From Kitasatospora purpeofusca (GTDB lineage Bacteria; Actinomycetota; Actinomycetes; Streptomycetales; Streptomycetaceae): DNA of 64,000 nt. Shown piece after piece: positions 15,780 to 25,138 of this stretch; position 1 is the stretch's first letter; the number at the start of each line of letters is the position of its first letter. The DNA is taken from the NCBI RefSeq assembly GCF_000718025.1, contig NZ_JODS01000003.1, positions 500,698 through 564,697 on the forward strand, written 5' to 3'. The position numbers were made by a program, and so were the translations under genes. Below the pieces are notes generated by a model, which was not told the DNA's origin, did not search any database, and was given only the letters and a program-made list of their open reading frames with translations.

Positions 15780-16799
15780 TCACCCGGCCGGATCCGCCGC
15801 CCGGCCGTCCGCGTCCGCCGCGAGCAGGGCGTCGGCGACGGCGGTGCGCGTGTGCAGGACGGCGTGTCCGGCCCGCTGCGCGCTGGTCAGCCCGGCCGCG
15901 CGCAGGGCGGTGAGGTGCTGGGAGGTCCCGGCGGTGGAGAGCCCGGTCCGCCGGGCCAGCTCGGTGGTGGAGGCCGGCGCGTCCAGTTCGGCGAGGAGCC
16001 GGGCCCGGGAGCGCCCGAGGACGGCGGCGAGCGCCTCGGCCGGGTCCGCGACCGGCCCGGACTCCCACAGGGTGGCGACGCCGCGCGCGGGGTAGGCGAG
16101 CTGCGGCGGATCCGGCGGCAGTGTCCGGGTCAGCACCCGGGGCCAGGCGAACACCGAGGGCACCAGGACCAGCCCGGCCCCGGCGTCCAGCCGCTGGACC
16201 GCGCAGTGCCGCTGCTCCAGCCGCAGCGCGCCGCCGTCCCAGCGGACCGATTCGTGGAGGTCGTCCAGGACCTGGGCGCTGCCGCGTCCGGCGGCCTGCC
16301 GGGCGCGGTGCAGCACGTCCGCCTCCAGCAGCGCGCGGATCCGGGCCCAGTGCGGTCGCAGCGCGAACTCCCAGTACTCCTCGATGTCGGCCACCAGCAG
16401 GGGCAGCAGGCCGGACGGGTCGCGGTGCAGGGGTTCGAGGACGGCGGGCAGCCGTCCGCCGCGCTCGCCGGCCAGGATGTCGAGATCGGCCCGCACCCGG
16501 TCGGGCGGGGTCGCGGCGATCGCGGCGAGCTCCTCGGCGAGTGCGGGAGAGGCGCCGGCGGGGACCGGGGTGAGGAAGTCCGGCAGGTGGCCGGCGGCCG
16601 GGACCAGCGCGGCCAGCCGCCGCACGGCGGGTCCGGTGGCCTCCGCCGCCCGGCGGACCTGTGCGGCCCAGGGCCGGTGCAGGGCGGGGACGGCCCGTTG
16701 GGCCAGCACCCGGAGGCTGGTCACCACCTCCCACATGGGGGAGACGGCGAACCTGGTCCGGGCCAGGTCGTCCGTCGAGAACGCGAGTTCGGTCCGCAT
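15780..16799 (-). CDS. ArsR-type HTH regulator with DUF5937-like N-terminal region
   Basis: The 339-residue protein begins MRTELAFSTDDLARTRFAVS followed by PMWEVVTSLRVL, typical of DUF5937 proteins, and ends in a winged HTH (STTELARRTGLSTAGTSQHL, AGLTSAQRAGHAVLHTR). These are transcription factors, probably autoregulated. I chose the start where family similarity begins; the frame upstream to 17240 is not supported. It diverges from the isocitrate-lyase/PEP-mutase-like gene 172 bases away, which is its most likely target. Confidence 0.85.
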   Translation of the reverse strand: MRTELAFSTDDLARTRFAVSPMWEVVTSLRVLAQRAVPALHRPWAAQVRRAAEATGPAVRRLAALVPAAGHLPDFLTPVPAGASPALAEELAAIAATPPDRVRADLDILAGERGGRLPAVLEPLHRDPSGLLPLLVADIEEYWEFALRPHWARIRALLEADVLHRARQAAGRGSAQVLDDLHESVRWDGGALRLEQRHCAVQRLDAGAGLVLVPSVFAWPRVLTRTLPPDPPQLAYPARGVATLWESGPVADPAEALAAVLGRSRARLLAELDAPASTTELARRTGLSTAGTSQHLTALRAAGLTSAQRAGHAVLHTRTAVADALLAADADGRAADPAG

Positions 16800-16971
16800 C
16801 GGTGCCCGCCCACTCTCCCGCTCCGGCCCAGGATTCAGCCTCAGCTTAATCACTGGAGGGCGCCCGAAGACCGGCCGCAGGATGTCGACGGCGCGCAACC
16901 GCCACTCCCGCCCCGGCGGCTCCCGGAACCCCTCCCGCGATCCCTCCCGAACCGAAAGCCGGTGACCCCTC

Positions 16972-17811
16972 ATGCCCACCTCCTCCCCGCTCCCGCCGTC
17001 CACCCTCCGCACGCGGGCCGAGCGGCTGAGGGCGCTGGTCGCGGACGGAGTGCTCGTCCTGCCGAACGCCTGGGACGCCGGGAGCGCCGCAGTGATCGCC
17101 TCGGCCGGGGCGGCCGCGATCGCCACCACCAGCGGCGGCGTCTCCTGGTCACTGGGCCGGGGCGACGGCCAGCGCCTCGACCGCGCGACGGCCGTCGAGG
17201 CCGCCCGCCGGGTCGCCGCCGCCGTCGACGTGCCGGTCACGGTGGACGCCGAAGGCGGCTACGGGCCCGCGCCGGAGGATGTCGCCGAGACGGTCCGGGC
17301 CCTGGTGGGGGCGGGCGCGGCCGGGGTCAACCTGGAGGACTCGGCGGCGCCCGGCGGCCCGCTGTTCACGGTGGACGAGCAGGTCGGACGGCTGCGCGCC
17401 GCACGGTCGGCGGCGGAGGCGGCCGGCCTGCCGGAGCTGCTGGTGAACGCCCGGACGGACGTCTTCCTGTTCGGGCTGGGCGGGCTCGACGACGTGCTCG
17501 TCCGCGCCGAGGCGTACGCGGCGGCGGGTGCGGACGGCCTCTTCGTCCCCGGTCTGCTGGACCTCGACGCGCTGGCCGCGCTCTGCGCCCGCTCGCCGCT
17601 GCCGGTCAACGCGATGGCCGTGGCCGGCGGGCCGGGCGTCGCGGAACTCGCCGCCGCCGGGGTGCGCCGGATCAGCGTGGGCACCGCGCTGGCCCAGTTC
17701 GCCTACACCGCCGCCCACCGGGCGGCCGCCGAACTGCTCGGCCCCGGCACCCTGACGGAGCCGGCCGGCGCGCTCGGCTACGGCGAGGTCGACGCGCTCT
17801 TCCGGGGCTGA
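16972..17811 (+). CDS. isocitrate lyase/PEP mutase family enzyme
   Basis: The 279-residue TIM-barrel protein has the family motifs VLPNAWDAGSAAVIASAGAA, VTVDAEGGYG (metal-binding Asp region), GVNLEDSAAPGG and LLVNARTDVFL. Members cleave or form C-C or C-P bonds next to a carboxylate; this short subgroup includes carboxyvinyl-carboxyphosphonate/2-methylisocitrate lyase-like enzymes of unknown substrate. The catalytic KKCGH-type loop of true isocitrate lyase is not seen. It is divergent from an ArsR-type regulator that may control it. Confidence 0.85.
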   Translation: MPTSSPLPPSTLRTRAERLRALVADGVLVLPNAWDAGSAAVIASAGAAAIATTSGGVSWSLGRGDGQRLDRATAVEAARRVAAAVDVPVTVDAEGGYGPAPEDVAETVRALVGAGAAGVNLEDSAAPGGPLFTVDEQVGRLRAARSAAEAAGLPELLVNARTDVFLFGLGGLDDVLVRAEAYAAAGADGLFVPGLLDLDALAALCARSPLPVNAMAVAGGPGVAELAAAGVRRISVGTALAQFAYTAAHRAAAELLGPGTLTEPAGALGYGEVDALFRG

Positions 17812-17905
17812 CCGGCCCGTCAGCTCCCTGCCCTCGCCCCTCCTTCCCCGCCCGGTCCTGGCCGATCCGCCGCAGGAGCACGGCCGTCCGGCGTAGCCTT
17901 CACGC

Positions 17906-18781
17906 ATGGCAGAGAGCAAGGTCCGGACGACCGCGTCTGCGGGGAAGCCGGTGGGGAAGGCAGGCGGGGCGCCCAAGCCCGAATCGCGGCTGGCGATGGT
18001 GCGGCGGGCGCGGAGGATCAACCGGGAGCTGGCGGAGCTGTACCCGTACGCGCACCCGGAGCTGGACTTCGACAACCCGTTCCAACTGCTGGTGGCCACC
18101 GTGCTGTCGGCGCAGACCACCGATCTGCGGGTGAACCAGACGACGCCGGCGCTGTTCGCCAAGTACCCCTCGCCGGAGGACATGGCGGCGGCGAACCCGG
18201 CGGAGCTGGAGGAGATCATCCGGCCGACCGGGTTCTTCCGGAACAAGGCGAAGTCCCTGATCGGCCTCTCGATCGCGCTGCGCGACGAGTTCGGCGGCGA
18301 GGTCCCCGGCCGGCTGGCGGACCTGGTCACCCTCCCCGGGGTCGGTCGCAAGACCGCCAACGTCGTCCTCGGCAATGCCTTCGGCGTCCCCGGGATCACC
18401 GTGGACACCCACTTCGGCCGCCTCGCCCGCCGGTTCGGGTGGACCACCGACGAGGACCCGGTGAAGGTCGAGGCGGCGGTCGCGGAGATCTTCCCGAAGT
18501 CCGAGTGGACGATGCTCTCGCACCGCGTGGTCTTCCACGGCCGGCGGATCTGCCACTCCCGGAAGCCGGCCTGCGGAGCCTGCCCGATCGCACCGCTCTG
18601 CCCCTCCTACGGCGAGGGCGAGACCGATCCCGAGAAGGCGAAGAAGCTGCTCAAGTACGAGATGGGCGGACAGCCGGGCCAGCGGCTGCGCCCGCCCGCG
18701 GACTTCCCCGGCGAGGCCGGCGCCCGCGCGGACGCCGCCGCCCACCACGGCGAGGTCGCCGACCTGGCGGTGGCCGAGTGA
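17906..18781 (+). CDS. nth: endonuclease III (DNA glycosylase/AP lyase)
   Basis: The 291-residue protein carries the HhH-GPD fold (LVTLPGVGRKTANVVLGNAF with catalytic Lys, then VDTHFGRLARR with catalytic Asp) and a C-terminal Fe-S cluster loop with cysteines in C-x6-C-x2-C-x5-C spacing (CHSRKPACGACPIAPLC). It removes oxidised pyrimidines and nicks the abasic site in base excision repair. N- and C-terminal extensions beyond the E. coli enzyme are low-complexity. Its stop overlaps the start of the next NUDIX gene (GTGA), so the two are coupled. Confidence 0.95.
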   Translation: MAESKVRTTASAGKPVGKAGGAPKPESRLAMVRRARRINRELAELYPYAHPELDFDNPFQLLVATVLSAQTTDLRVNQTTPALFAKYPSPEDMAAANPAELEEIIRPTGFFRNKAKSLIGLSIALRDEFGGEVPGRLADLVTLPGVGRKTANVVLGNAFGVPGITVDTHFGRLARRFGWTTDEDPVKVEAAVAEIFPKSEWTMLSHRVVFHGRRICHSRKPACGACPIAPLCPSYGEGETDPEKAKKLLKYEMGGQPGQRLRPPADFPGEAGARADAAAHHGEVADLAVAE

Positions 18782-19524
18782 GCGACCGGGGGATGGTGCG
18801 GGGGGTCGAGCGGGACGGGCTGCCGACCTGGCTGGAGCCGGTCAGGGACGCCGCGGAGCGGGTGCTGCCGGAGCAGCTCAGCCGCTTCCTGCCGCCGGAG
18901 GACGGCGGCCGCGCCGCCGCCGTGCTGATGCTCTTCGGCGAGGGTGCGTCCGGCCCGGACCTGCTGCTGATCGAACGGGCCCGCTCGCTGCGCTCGCACG
19001 CCGGCCAGCCCTCCTTCCCCGGCGGCGCGCTGGACCCGGAGGACGGCGACCCGGCCGGCCCCGGCCCGGTGGCGGCGGCGCTGCGCGAGGCCTGGGAGGA
19101 GACCGGCCTGGACCCGGACGGGGTGCAGGTGTTCGCGACGCTGCCCGCGCTGTACATCCCGGTCAGCCGGTTCGTGGTGACGCCGGTGCTCGGCTGGTGG
19201 CGCCAGGAGTCGCCGGTCCGGCCGGTGGACCTCGGGGAGACCGGCGCGGTGTTCCGGGTGCCGATCGACGAGCTGACCGACCCGGCGAACCGGGCCAGGC
19301 TGCGGCACCCGTCCGGCCACATGGGACCGGCCTTCGCGGTCGGCGGCCGACTGGTCTGGGGCTTCACCGCCGGGGTGATCGACCGGGTGCTGCACCACAG
19401 CGGGCTGGAGCGGCCGTGGGACGCGGGCCGGGTTGTCGAGCTCTCGGACGAGGCGCTGGAGCTGGTGCAGGGCGACCGGGAGCGTTCCCGGGCGGTGCTC
19501 GGCCACGACGCCGGGGCGCAGTGA
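18778..19524 (+). CDS. NUDIX hydrolase, CoA pyrophosphatase type
   Basis: The 248-residue protein has the NuCoA motif SHAGQPSFPGGALDPEDGD and the Nudix box AALREAWEETGLDPD. Both are expected for enzymes cleaving CoA or acyl-CoA to 3',5'-ADP and phosphopantetheine. GTG 18778 overlaps the nth stop. The adjacent MarP-like gene begins 67 bases later, so nth, this gene and the protease form a probable operon. Confidence 0.9.
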   Translation: MSDRGMVRGVERDGLPTWLEPVRDAAERVLPEQLSRFLPPEDGGRAAAVLMLFGEGASGPDLLLIERARSLRSHAGQPSFPGGALDPEDGDPAGPGPVAAALREAWEETGLDPDGVQVFATLPALYIPVSRFVVTPVLGWWRQESPVRPVDLGETGAVFRVPIDELTDPANRARLRHPSGHMGPAFAVGGRLVWGFTAGVIDRVLHHSGLERPWDAGRVVELSDEALELVQGDRERSRAVLGHDAGAQ

Positions 19525-19591
19525 ACCGGACGGCGGGCGGATTCGACCATCGCCCGCCCGGCGGGGTGGTCCGTCGTGGGAGGGTGTCCGG

Positions 19592-20776
19592 GTGAATGTC
19601 CTGGATGTGCTGTTGATCGCCGCCGCGATCGGATTCGCCGTGTCGGGCTACCGGCAGGGCTTCGTGGTCGGCGTGCTGTCGGTCCTCGGCTTCCTGGGCG
19701 GCGGACTGCTCGCCGTCCAGTTGCTGCCGCTGCTGCTCGACCACCTCAGCCCCGGGACGACCGCCTCGGTGATCGCGGTGGTGGTGGTGATCGTGCTGGC
19801 GGCGATCGGCCAGGCGATCACCACGCACTTCGGCTGGAAGCTGCGCGGCCACATCGACCGCCGCCCGGCCCGGGCGCTGGACGCCGCCGGCGGCGCCGTG
19901 GTCAATGTGATCTCGATGCTGCTGGTGGCCTGGCTGATCGGCTCCGCGCTGGCCGGGACGTCCCTGCCGACCGTCTCCAAGCAGGTCCGCACCTCGGCGA
20001 TCCTGGGCGGGGTCCAGGACACCCTGCCCTCCGACGCCCCCAACTGGTTCTCGGACTTCTCCAAGGTGCTCGCCCGCAACGGCTTCCCGCAGGTGTTCAA
20101 CCCCTTCGAGCACGAGCCGATCACCCAGGTCGACATTCCCGATCCGACGCTGGCCGGCAGTCCCGCGGTGGCGAAGGCCCGGCAGAGCCTGGTCAAGGTC
20201 GTCGGCACCGCCACCTCCTGCGGCAAGACGCTGGAGGGCAGCGGCTTCGTCTACGCCCCGCACCGGGTGATGACCAACGCCCACGTGGTCGGCGGGGTCA
20301 ACGAGCCGACCGTGCAGATCGGCGGGGTCGGCCAGCTGTACGACGCCACGGTGGTCCGCTACGACTGGCAGCGCGACATCGCCATCCTCGACGTGCCGAA
20401 GCTGAACGCGCCGGCCCTCACCTTCGCCGGCGAGGCGAAGACCAATGACAACGCGATCGTGGCGGGCTTCCCGGAGAACGGCGCCTTCAACGTCCAGCCG
20501 GCCCGTATCCGCGGCCGGATCCAGGCGAACGGACCGGACATCTACCACCGCGGCCAGGTGGTCCGCGACGTCTACTCGGTGCGCTCGCTGGTGCGCCAGG
20601 GCAACAGCGGCGGGCCGCTGCTCACCCCGGACGGCCAGGTGTACGGGATGGTGTTCGCCAAGTCGCTGGACAGCGCGGACACCGGGTACGTGCTGACCGC
20701 GGCCGAGGTGCGCGAGGACGCCGAGCAGGGCAGCGTGGCCTCGGGCCGGGCGGACACCCAGGGCTGCGCGCTCTGA
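19592..20776 (+). CDS. MarP-like membrane serine protease
   Basis: This 394-residue protein starts with a CvpA-like domain of four transmembrane helices (LIAAAIGFAVSG, VGVLSVLGFLGGGLLAVQLL, SVIAVVVVIVLAAI, VNVISMLLVAWLIG). A chymotrypsin-like protease domain follows. The triad is visible: His in MTNAHVVGG (~231), Asp in RDIAILDV (~261) and Ser in QGNSGGPLL (~338). Two cysteines (TATSCGK and the C-terminal TQGCAL) may form a disulfide. In mycobacteria MarP supports periplasmic acid and oxidative stress resistance. Start GTG 19592 has GGGAGGG seven bases upstream. Confidence 0.92.
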   Translation: MNVLDVLLIAAAIGFAVSGYRQGFVVGVLSVLGFLGGGLLAVQLLPLLLDHLSPGTTASVIAVVVVIVLAAIGQAITTHFGWKLRGHIDRRPARALDAAGGAVVNVISMLLVAWLIGSALAGTSLPTVSKQVRTSAILGGVQDTLPSDAPNWFSDFSKVLARNGFPQVFNPFEHEPITQVDIPDPTLAGSPAVAKARQSLVKVVGTATSCGKTLEGSGFVYAPHRVMTNAHVVGGVNEPTVQIGGVGQLYDATVVRYDWQRDIAILDVPKLNAPALTFAGEAKTNDNAIVAGFPENGAFNVQPARIRGRIQANGPDIYHRGQVVRDVYSVRSLVRQGNSGGPLLTPDGQVYGMVFAKSLDSADTGYVLTAAEVREDAEQGSVASGRADTQGCAL

Positions 20777-20829
20777 CCCACCGGGCCGCCGTCGGCCCGC
20801 CACCGGGCCGGCTCGTGGGGCCGGCGGCG

Positions 20830-20958
20830 GGTCGAGGGGGCTGTGGCGGGTCGAGGGGGCTGCGGGGCTGCGGGTCCCTGGCTCTGCGGGGCTGTGAGTC
20901 CGCGGGGTTGCGGGTCCGCGGGGCTGCGGGTCCGTGGACGTGGGTCCGCGGACGGGGG
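20830..20958. repeat. CTGCGGGTCCGCGGGG-type low-complexity tract
   Basis: The run between the MarP-like gene and the small Tyr/Gly protein gene is made of irregular repeats of GGGTCGAGGGGGCTG and CTGCGGGTCCGCGGGG. It can form many alternative stems and may end transcription of the two convergent genes. No simple terminator stands out. Confidence 0.6.
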
Positions 20959-20962
20959 TCGA

Positions 20963-21235
20963 TCAGGTGTCGCGGCGGAGCCGGGCACCCACCCAGCGGG
21001 CGCGCCGGCCGAGGATGCGCGGGATACCGAGCCGGTCCTGCGCCGCGCGGGGGTGGCCGTCCGGGCCGTCGAAGCCGCCGTCGTACCCACTGTCGTAGCC
21101 GTTGTCGTAACGGCGGTCGTAACCGCGGTCGTGACCGCGGCCCTCCGTCCACTCGGAACGGTGGGCGGAACGCTGCGAGCTGTCGCTGTGCTGTCGGCCG
21201 CGCGGGGCGCTGCCGCGATCGGGCATCCAGGTCAT
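20963..21235 (-). CDS. small GYD-repeat protein, unknown function
   Basis: A 90-residue frame begins MTWMPDRGSAPRGRQHSDSS. Its middle is a run of Gly-Tyr-Asp units (RGYDRRYDNGYDSGYDGGFD) and it ends in a basic tail (LGRRARWVGARLRRDT). Codon third positions are strongly G/C, supporting real coding. The repeats suggest a disordered, sticky segment. There is no clear Shine-Dalgarno sequence, and ATG at codon 4 is an alternative start. I recognise no family. Confidence 0.5.
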   Translation of the reverse strand: MTWMPDRGSAPRGRQHSDSSQRSAHRSEWTEGRGHDRGYDRRYDNGYDSGYDGGFDGPDGHPRAAQDRLGIPRILGRRARWVGARLRRDT

Positions 21236-21418
21236 ACCGCAATGGATGCCCCTGGGCCGACGGGGGTAACCGCCCGTCCGGCCATCAACGTGGCCTATGC
21301 GCTTGTCATATGTGCGTCACCTGAAGGGAGTTGGGACCTACGGCCTGGTTCCCCCGATCGGGTGTCGGGACCTTCTGCCCCGATCCGGGGCCCCTACGCC
21401 GCCGGGCCCCGCACCGGT

Positions 21419-22438
21419 TCAGTCCTTGTGCCGGCCGATCCAGTCCAGCAGCTCGGCCGTGAACTGCTCCGGCGCCTCCTCGTGCGGGAAGTGCCCGATC
21501 CCCGGCAGCAGCCGCCAGCGGTACGGCGCGGCCACGTACTCGCCGCCGCCCAGCGCGGTGTGCGACAGCAGCACCGGGTCCGCCGCCCCCTGGATGTGCA
21601 GGGTGGGCGCGGTGATGGGCTTCTTCATCCGGCGCGCGAACTGGATGCCGTCCGGCCGGGCCATCGAGCGCAGCAGCCACCGGTAGGGCTCGATCGAGCA
21701 GTGCGCGGTGCTGGGGATCCGGATCGCCTCCCGGTACGCGGCCACCGCCGCGCGGTCCAGCTGGTTGCGTCCGGTCCAGGCGTCCAGGTAGCGGCCGACC
21801 AGCGCGGCGTCGTCGGCGACCAGGCGGCGCTCCGGTATCCACGGCCGCTGGAAGCCCAGGATGTGCTCGAAGGCGGCCATCTGCCGCCGGTCGGTCAGCA
21901 GGGCCCGGCGGAGGTCCCGGGGGTGCGCGGCGGAGACCACGGTGAGGCTCTGGATCACCGAGGGCCGCATCACGGCGGCCACCCAGGACAGCGTGCCGCC
22001 GGAGGCGTGGCCGACCAGGTGCGCCCGGTTCTCGCCGAGGGAGCGGATCACCCCGGTGATGTCCAGCGCGAGGTTGCCCGGGTCGTAGCCGCGGGGGGTG
22101 CGGTCGCTGCCGCCGATGCCGCGCAGGTCCAGGGCGACGGCCCGGTAGCCGGCCTCGGCGAGTGCGGTCAGCTGGTGGCGCCAGGCCCACCAGTACTGCG
22201 GCCAGCCGTGGACCAGCAGGACCAGCGGGCCCTCGCCGAGTTCGGCGATGTGGAAGCGGGCGCCGTTGGCGGCGAGGTCGCGGTGGGTCCACGGTCCGGC
22301 CTGCCGGACGTCCCAGGGGGCCGGAGGCGTGCCCTGGACGTCGCCGCCGTCACCGGGGGAGGTGCCGACGGACCCGGAGGCGGTGTCGCCGGAACCGGCG
22401 GACGGCTGTGCGGGCACGGGCTTCTGGTCGAGCGACAT
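21419..22438 (-). CDS. alpha/beta hydrolase with altered nucleophile elbow
   Basis: The 339-residue protein has a disordered N-terminus (~1-45) and an epoxide-hydrolase/dehalogenase-like fold: HGWPQYWWAW (oxyanion hole, 77-80), LRGIGGSDR, GAADPV (acid region) and GIGHFPHEE (catalytic His). The nucleophile elbow reads GHASGG at 143-148, so the position that is Asp or Ser in GHDxGG or GHSxGG enzymes is Ala145. Ser146 one residue on could serve if the turn shifts. The substrate is unknown. No strong ribosome site precedes ATG 22438. Confidence 0.82.
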   Translation of the reverse strand: MSLDQKPVPAQPSAGSGDTASGSVGTSPGDGGDVQGTPPAPWDVRQAGPWTHRDLAANGARFHIAELGEGPLVLLVHGWPQYWWAWRHQLTALAEAGYRAVALDLRGIGGSDRTPRGYDPGNLALDITGVIRSLGENRAHLVGHASGGTLSWVAAVMRPSVIQSLTVVSAAHPRDLRRALLTDRRQMAAFEHILGFQRPWIPERRLVADDAALVGRYLDAWTGRNQLDRAAVAAYREAIRIPSTAHCSIEPYRWLLRSMARPDGIQFARRMKKPITAPTLHIQGAADPVLLSHTALGGGEYVAAPYRWRLLPGIGHFPHEEAPEQFTAELLDWIGRHKD

Positions 22439-22545
22439 ACCGAGAGCGTGTCACATCCGCGCGCCGGACACGCGCCCGGCACTCGCACTCGGGCCGTTCG
22501 GGCCCGCCGAGCACCGGCCGCGCGTCCACGACGCGGTCGCCGGGC

Positions 22546-23022
22546 CTACGGGATGCGGCCCAGGGCGCGGTCGATCTCCTCCTTGGTGGCGGGACGCGGC
22601 CGCGCGTTCTTCAGGACGTCGGCGGTCTTCTGCGCGCCCTCGATGGTGCGGACCGGCTTCTCGATCTTCTTGAACGAACGCAGCGCCAGCAGGCCCAGCA
22701 GCACGGCCAGCAGCAGGTACGCGCCGGCCACGACCAGGAACGACCAGCCGAGCGAGAGGCCCAGCGCGTGGATGCCGAACGCCGCGGCGGCGCTGAGCAT
22801 CGGGACGGCGGCCAGGGCCACCACACCGGCGACAGCCAGCGAGACGCCGCCGGAGACACCGCGCTTGACGTCGGCGCGGATCTCGGCCTTGGCGAGCGCG
22901 ATCTCGTCGTGGACCAGGGCGGACAGGTCGGCGGTGGCCGCGGCGAACAGCTGCCCCACCGAACGCTCGCCCTCATAGGGCGCCCGGCCGTTGCTGGACG
23001 GGTCTGCGGCTCCTGCGGGCAT
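22546..23022 (-). CDS. phage-holin-family membrane protein (PF07332 type)
   Basis: The 158-residue protein begins MPAGAADPSSNGRAPYEGER and continues SVGQLFAAATADLSALVHDE, then IALAKAEIRADVKR. Two transmembrane helices follow (SLAVAGVVALAAVPMLSAAA, SFLVVAGAYLLLAVLLGLLA) before a basic C-terminus. These chromosomal proteins are called holin-family by similarity but are not linked to lysis. ATG 23022 has GAGGAGAA upstream. It is on the same strand as nhaA with about 200 bases between. Confidence 0.88.
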   Translation of the reverse strand: MPAGAADPSSNGRAPYEGERSVGQLFAAATADLSALVHDEIALAKAEIRADVKRGVSGGVSLAVAGVVALAAVPMLSAAAAFGIHALGLSLGWSFLVVAGAYLLLAVLLGLLALRSFKKIEKPVRTIEGAQKTADVLKNARPRPATKEEIDRALGRIP

Positions 23023-23222
23023 CAGCGGTTCTCCTCTTCGGCCGTGCGGCGAGTGACGCCGCCGCACGGTGCGGCTCCCCGGTGGTTCCGGGTACCGGGG
23101 CGGGCCCGGTGGCGTCGGTGGACTGTCGACAGTTCAGAATCATGCCCCTACCGGACGAGCGGACACCACTCCGGGGGGCCCGGCGAGGGACGTGTTCCGG
23201 GCAGGTCCGGCCCGGGCCCGGC

Positions 23223-24626
<1,404 letters not shown>

Positions 24627-25138
24627 GGACGGCCTCCTGGGGGCGGGGACGGTGTACGGAGATGCACCGGTGGTGCATTGCCGACCAGACTTCCCGGCTC
24701 GCCCTGTGACGCGAATCTTGATGCGTCGTTGACAGTATAACGGGAACGACAAGGCGAGATCCGGATTGTCATACTTCAGGACCTAAGCCTGGGTGGCCTG
24801 TTGTGCACCCGTCCGTACGGCCGATCGGCACCCGAACGGAGTCGGCGGCGTGCAGACGGGTGAACGGCTCTCTATCGTCGACCGCAGGGCCCGGCCGAGG
24901 TCGGAGCCCCGGTCCAGGGGATTTCCCCGGGTCCCTCACCTTCGCGCTGTGGAGGCGCCGCCATGCCCAGACCGCCCCTCTTATCCTTCCGTTCGTATAC
25001 GTCTCGTGGGTCCTGTCCGTGCTGCGGGCGTCGTTCGTCCTGCGGGTCCCGTGCGTTCTGCGCGCCGCTTTCGTCCTGCGCACCGCGTTCGTCCTGCGCG
25101 CCTCGCACGTCCCGGCCCGGCCGCCGGAGCGCCCTCCG
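24627..25138. promoter_or_regulatory. divergent intergenic region, nhaA and serine hydrolase
   Basis: No gene is supported in these 512 bases. The A+T-richer part at 24715-24780 holds a possible minus-strand -10 (TATACT at 24734-24739) about 110 bases upstream of nhaA. The right side ends in the 18-bp repeat array described separately. The serine hydrolase frame stays open through the array back to 24803, but codon use and the Shine-Dalgarno sequence argue for the later start. Confidence 0.4.
25019..25108. repeat. five imperfect 18-bp tandem repeats
   Basis: Units resembling GTCCTGCGCACCGCGTTC repeat five times. In the hydrolase frame they would read VLRASF, VLRVPC, VLRAAF, VLRTAF, VLRASH. 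The array ends 30 bases before the chosen start codon. Confidence 0.85.

Noticed and set aside
24803..25138. N-terminal extension of the serine hydrolase back to 24803
   Set aside because: The extension contains the 18-bp repeats and no family similarity, while ATG 25139 has a ribosome site and fits the family start.
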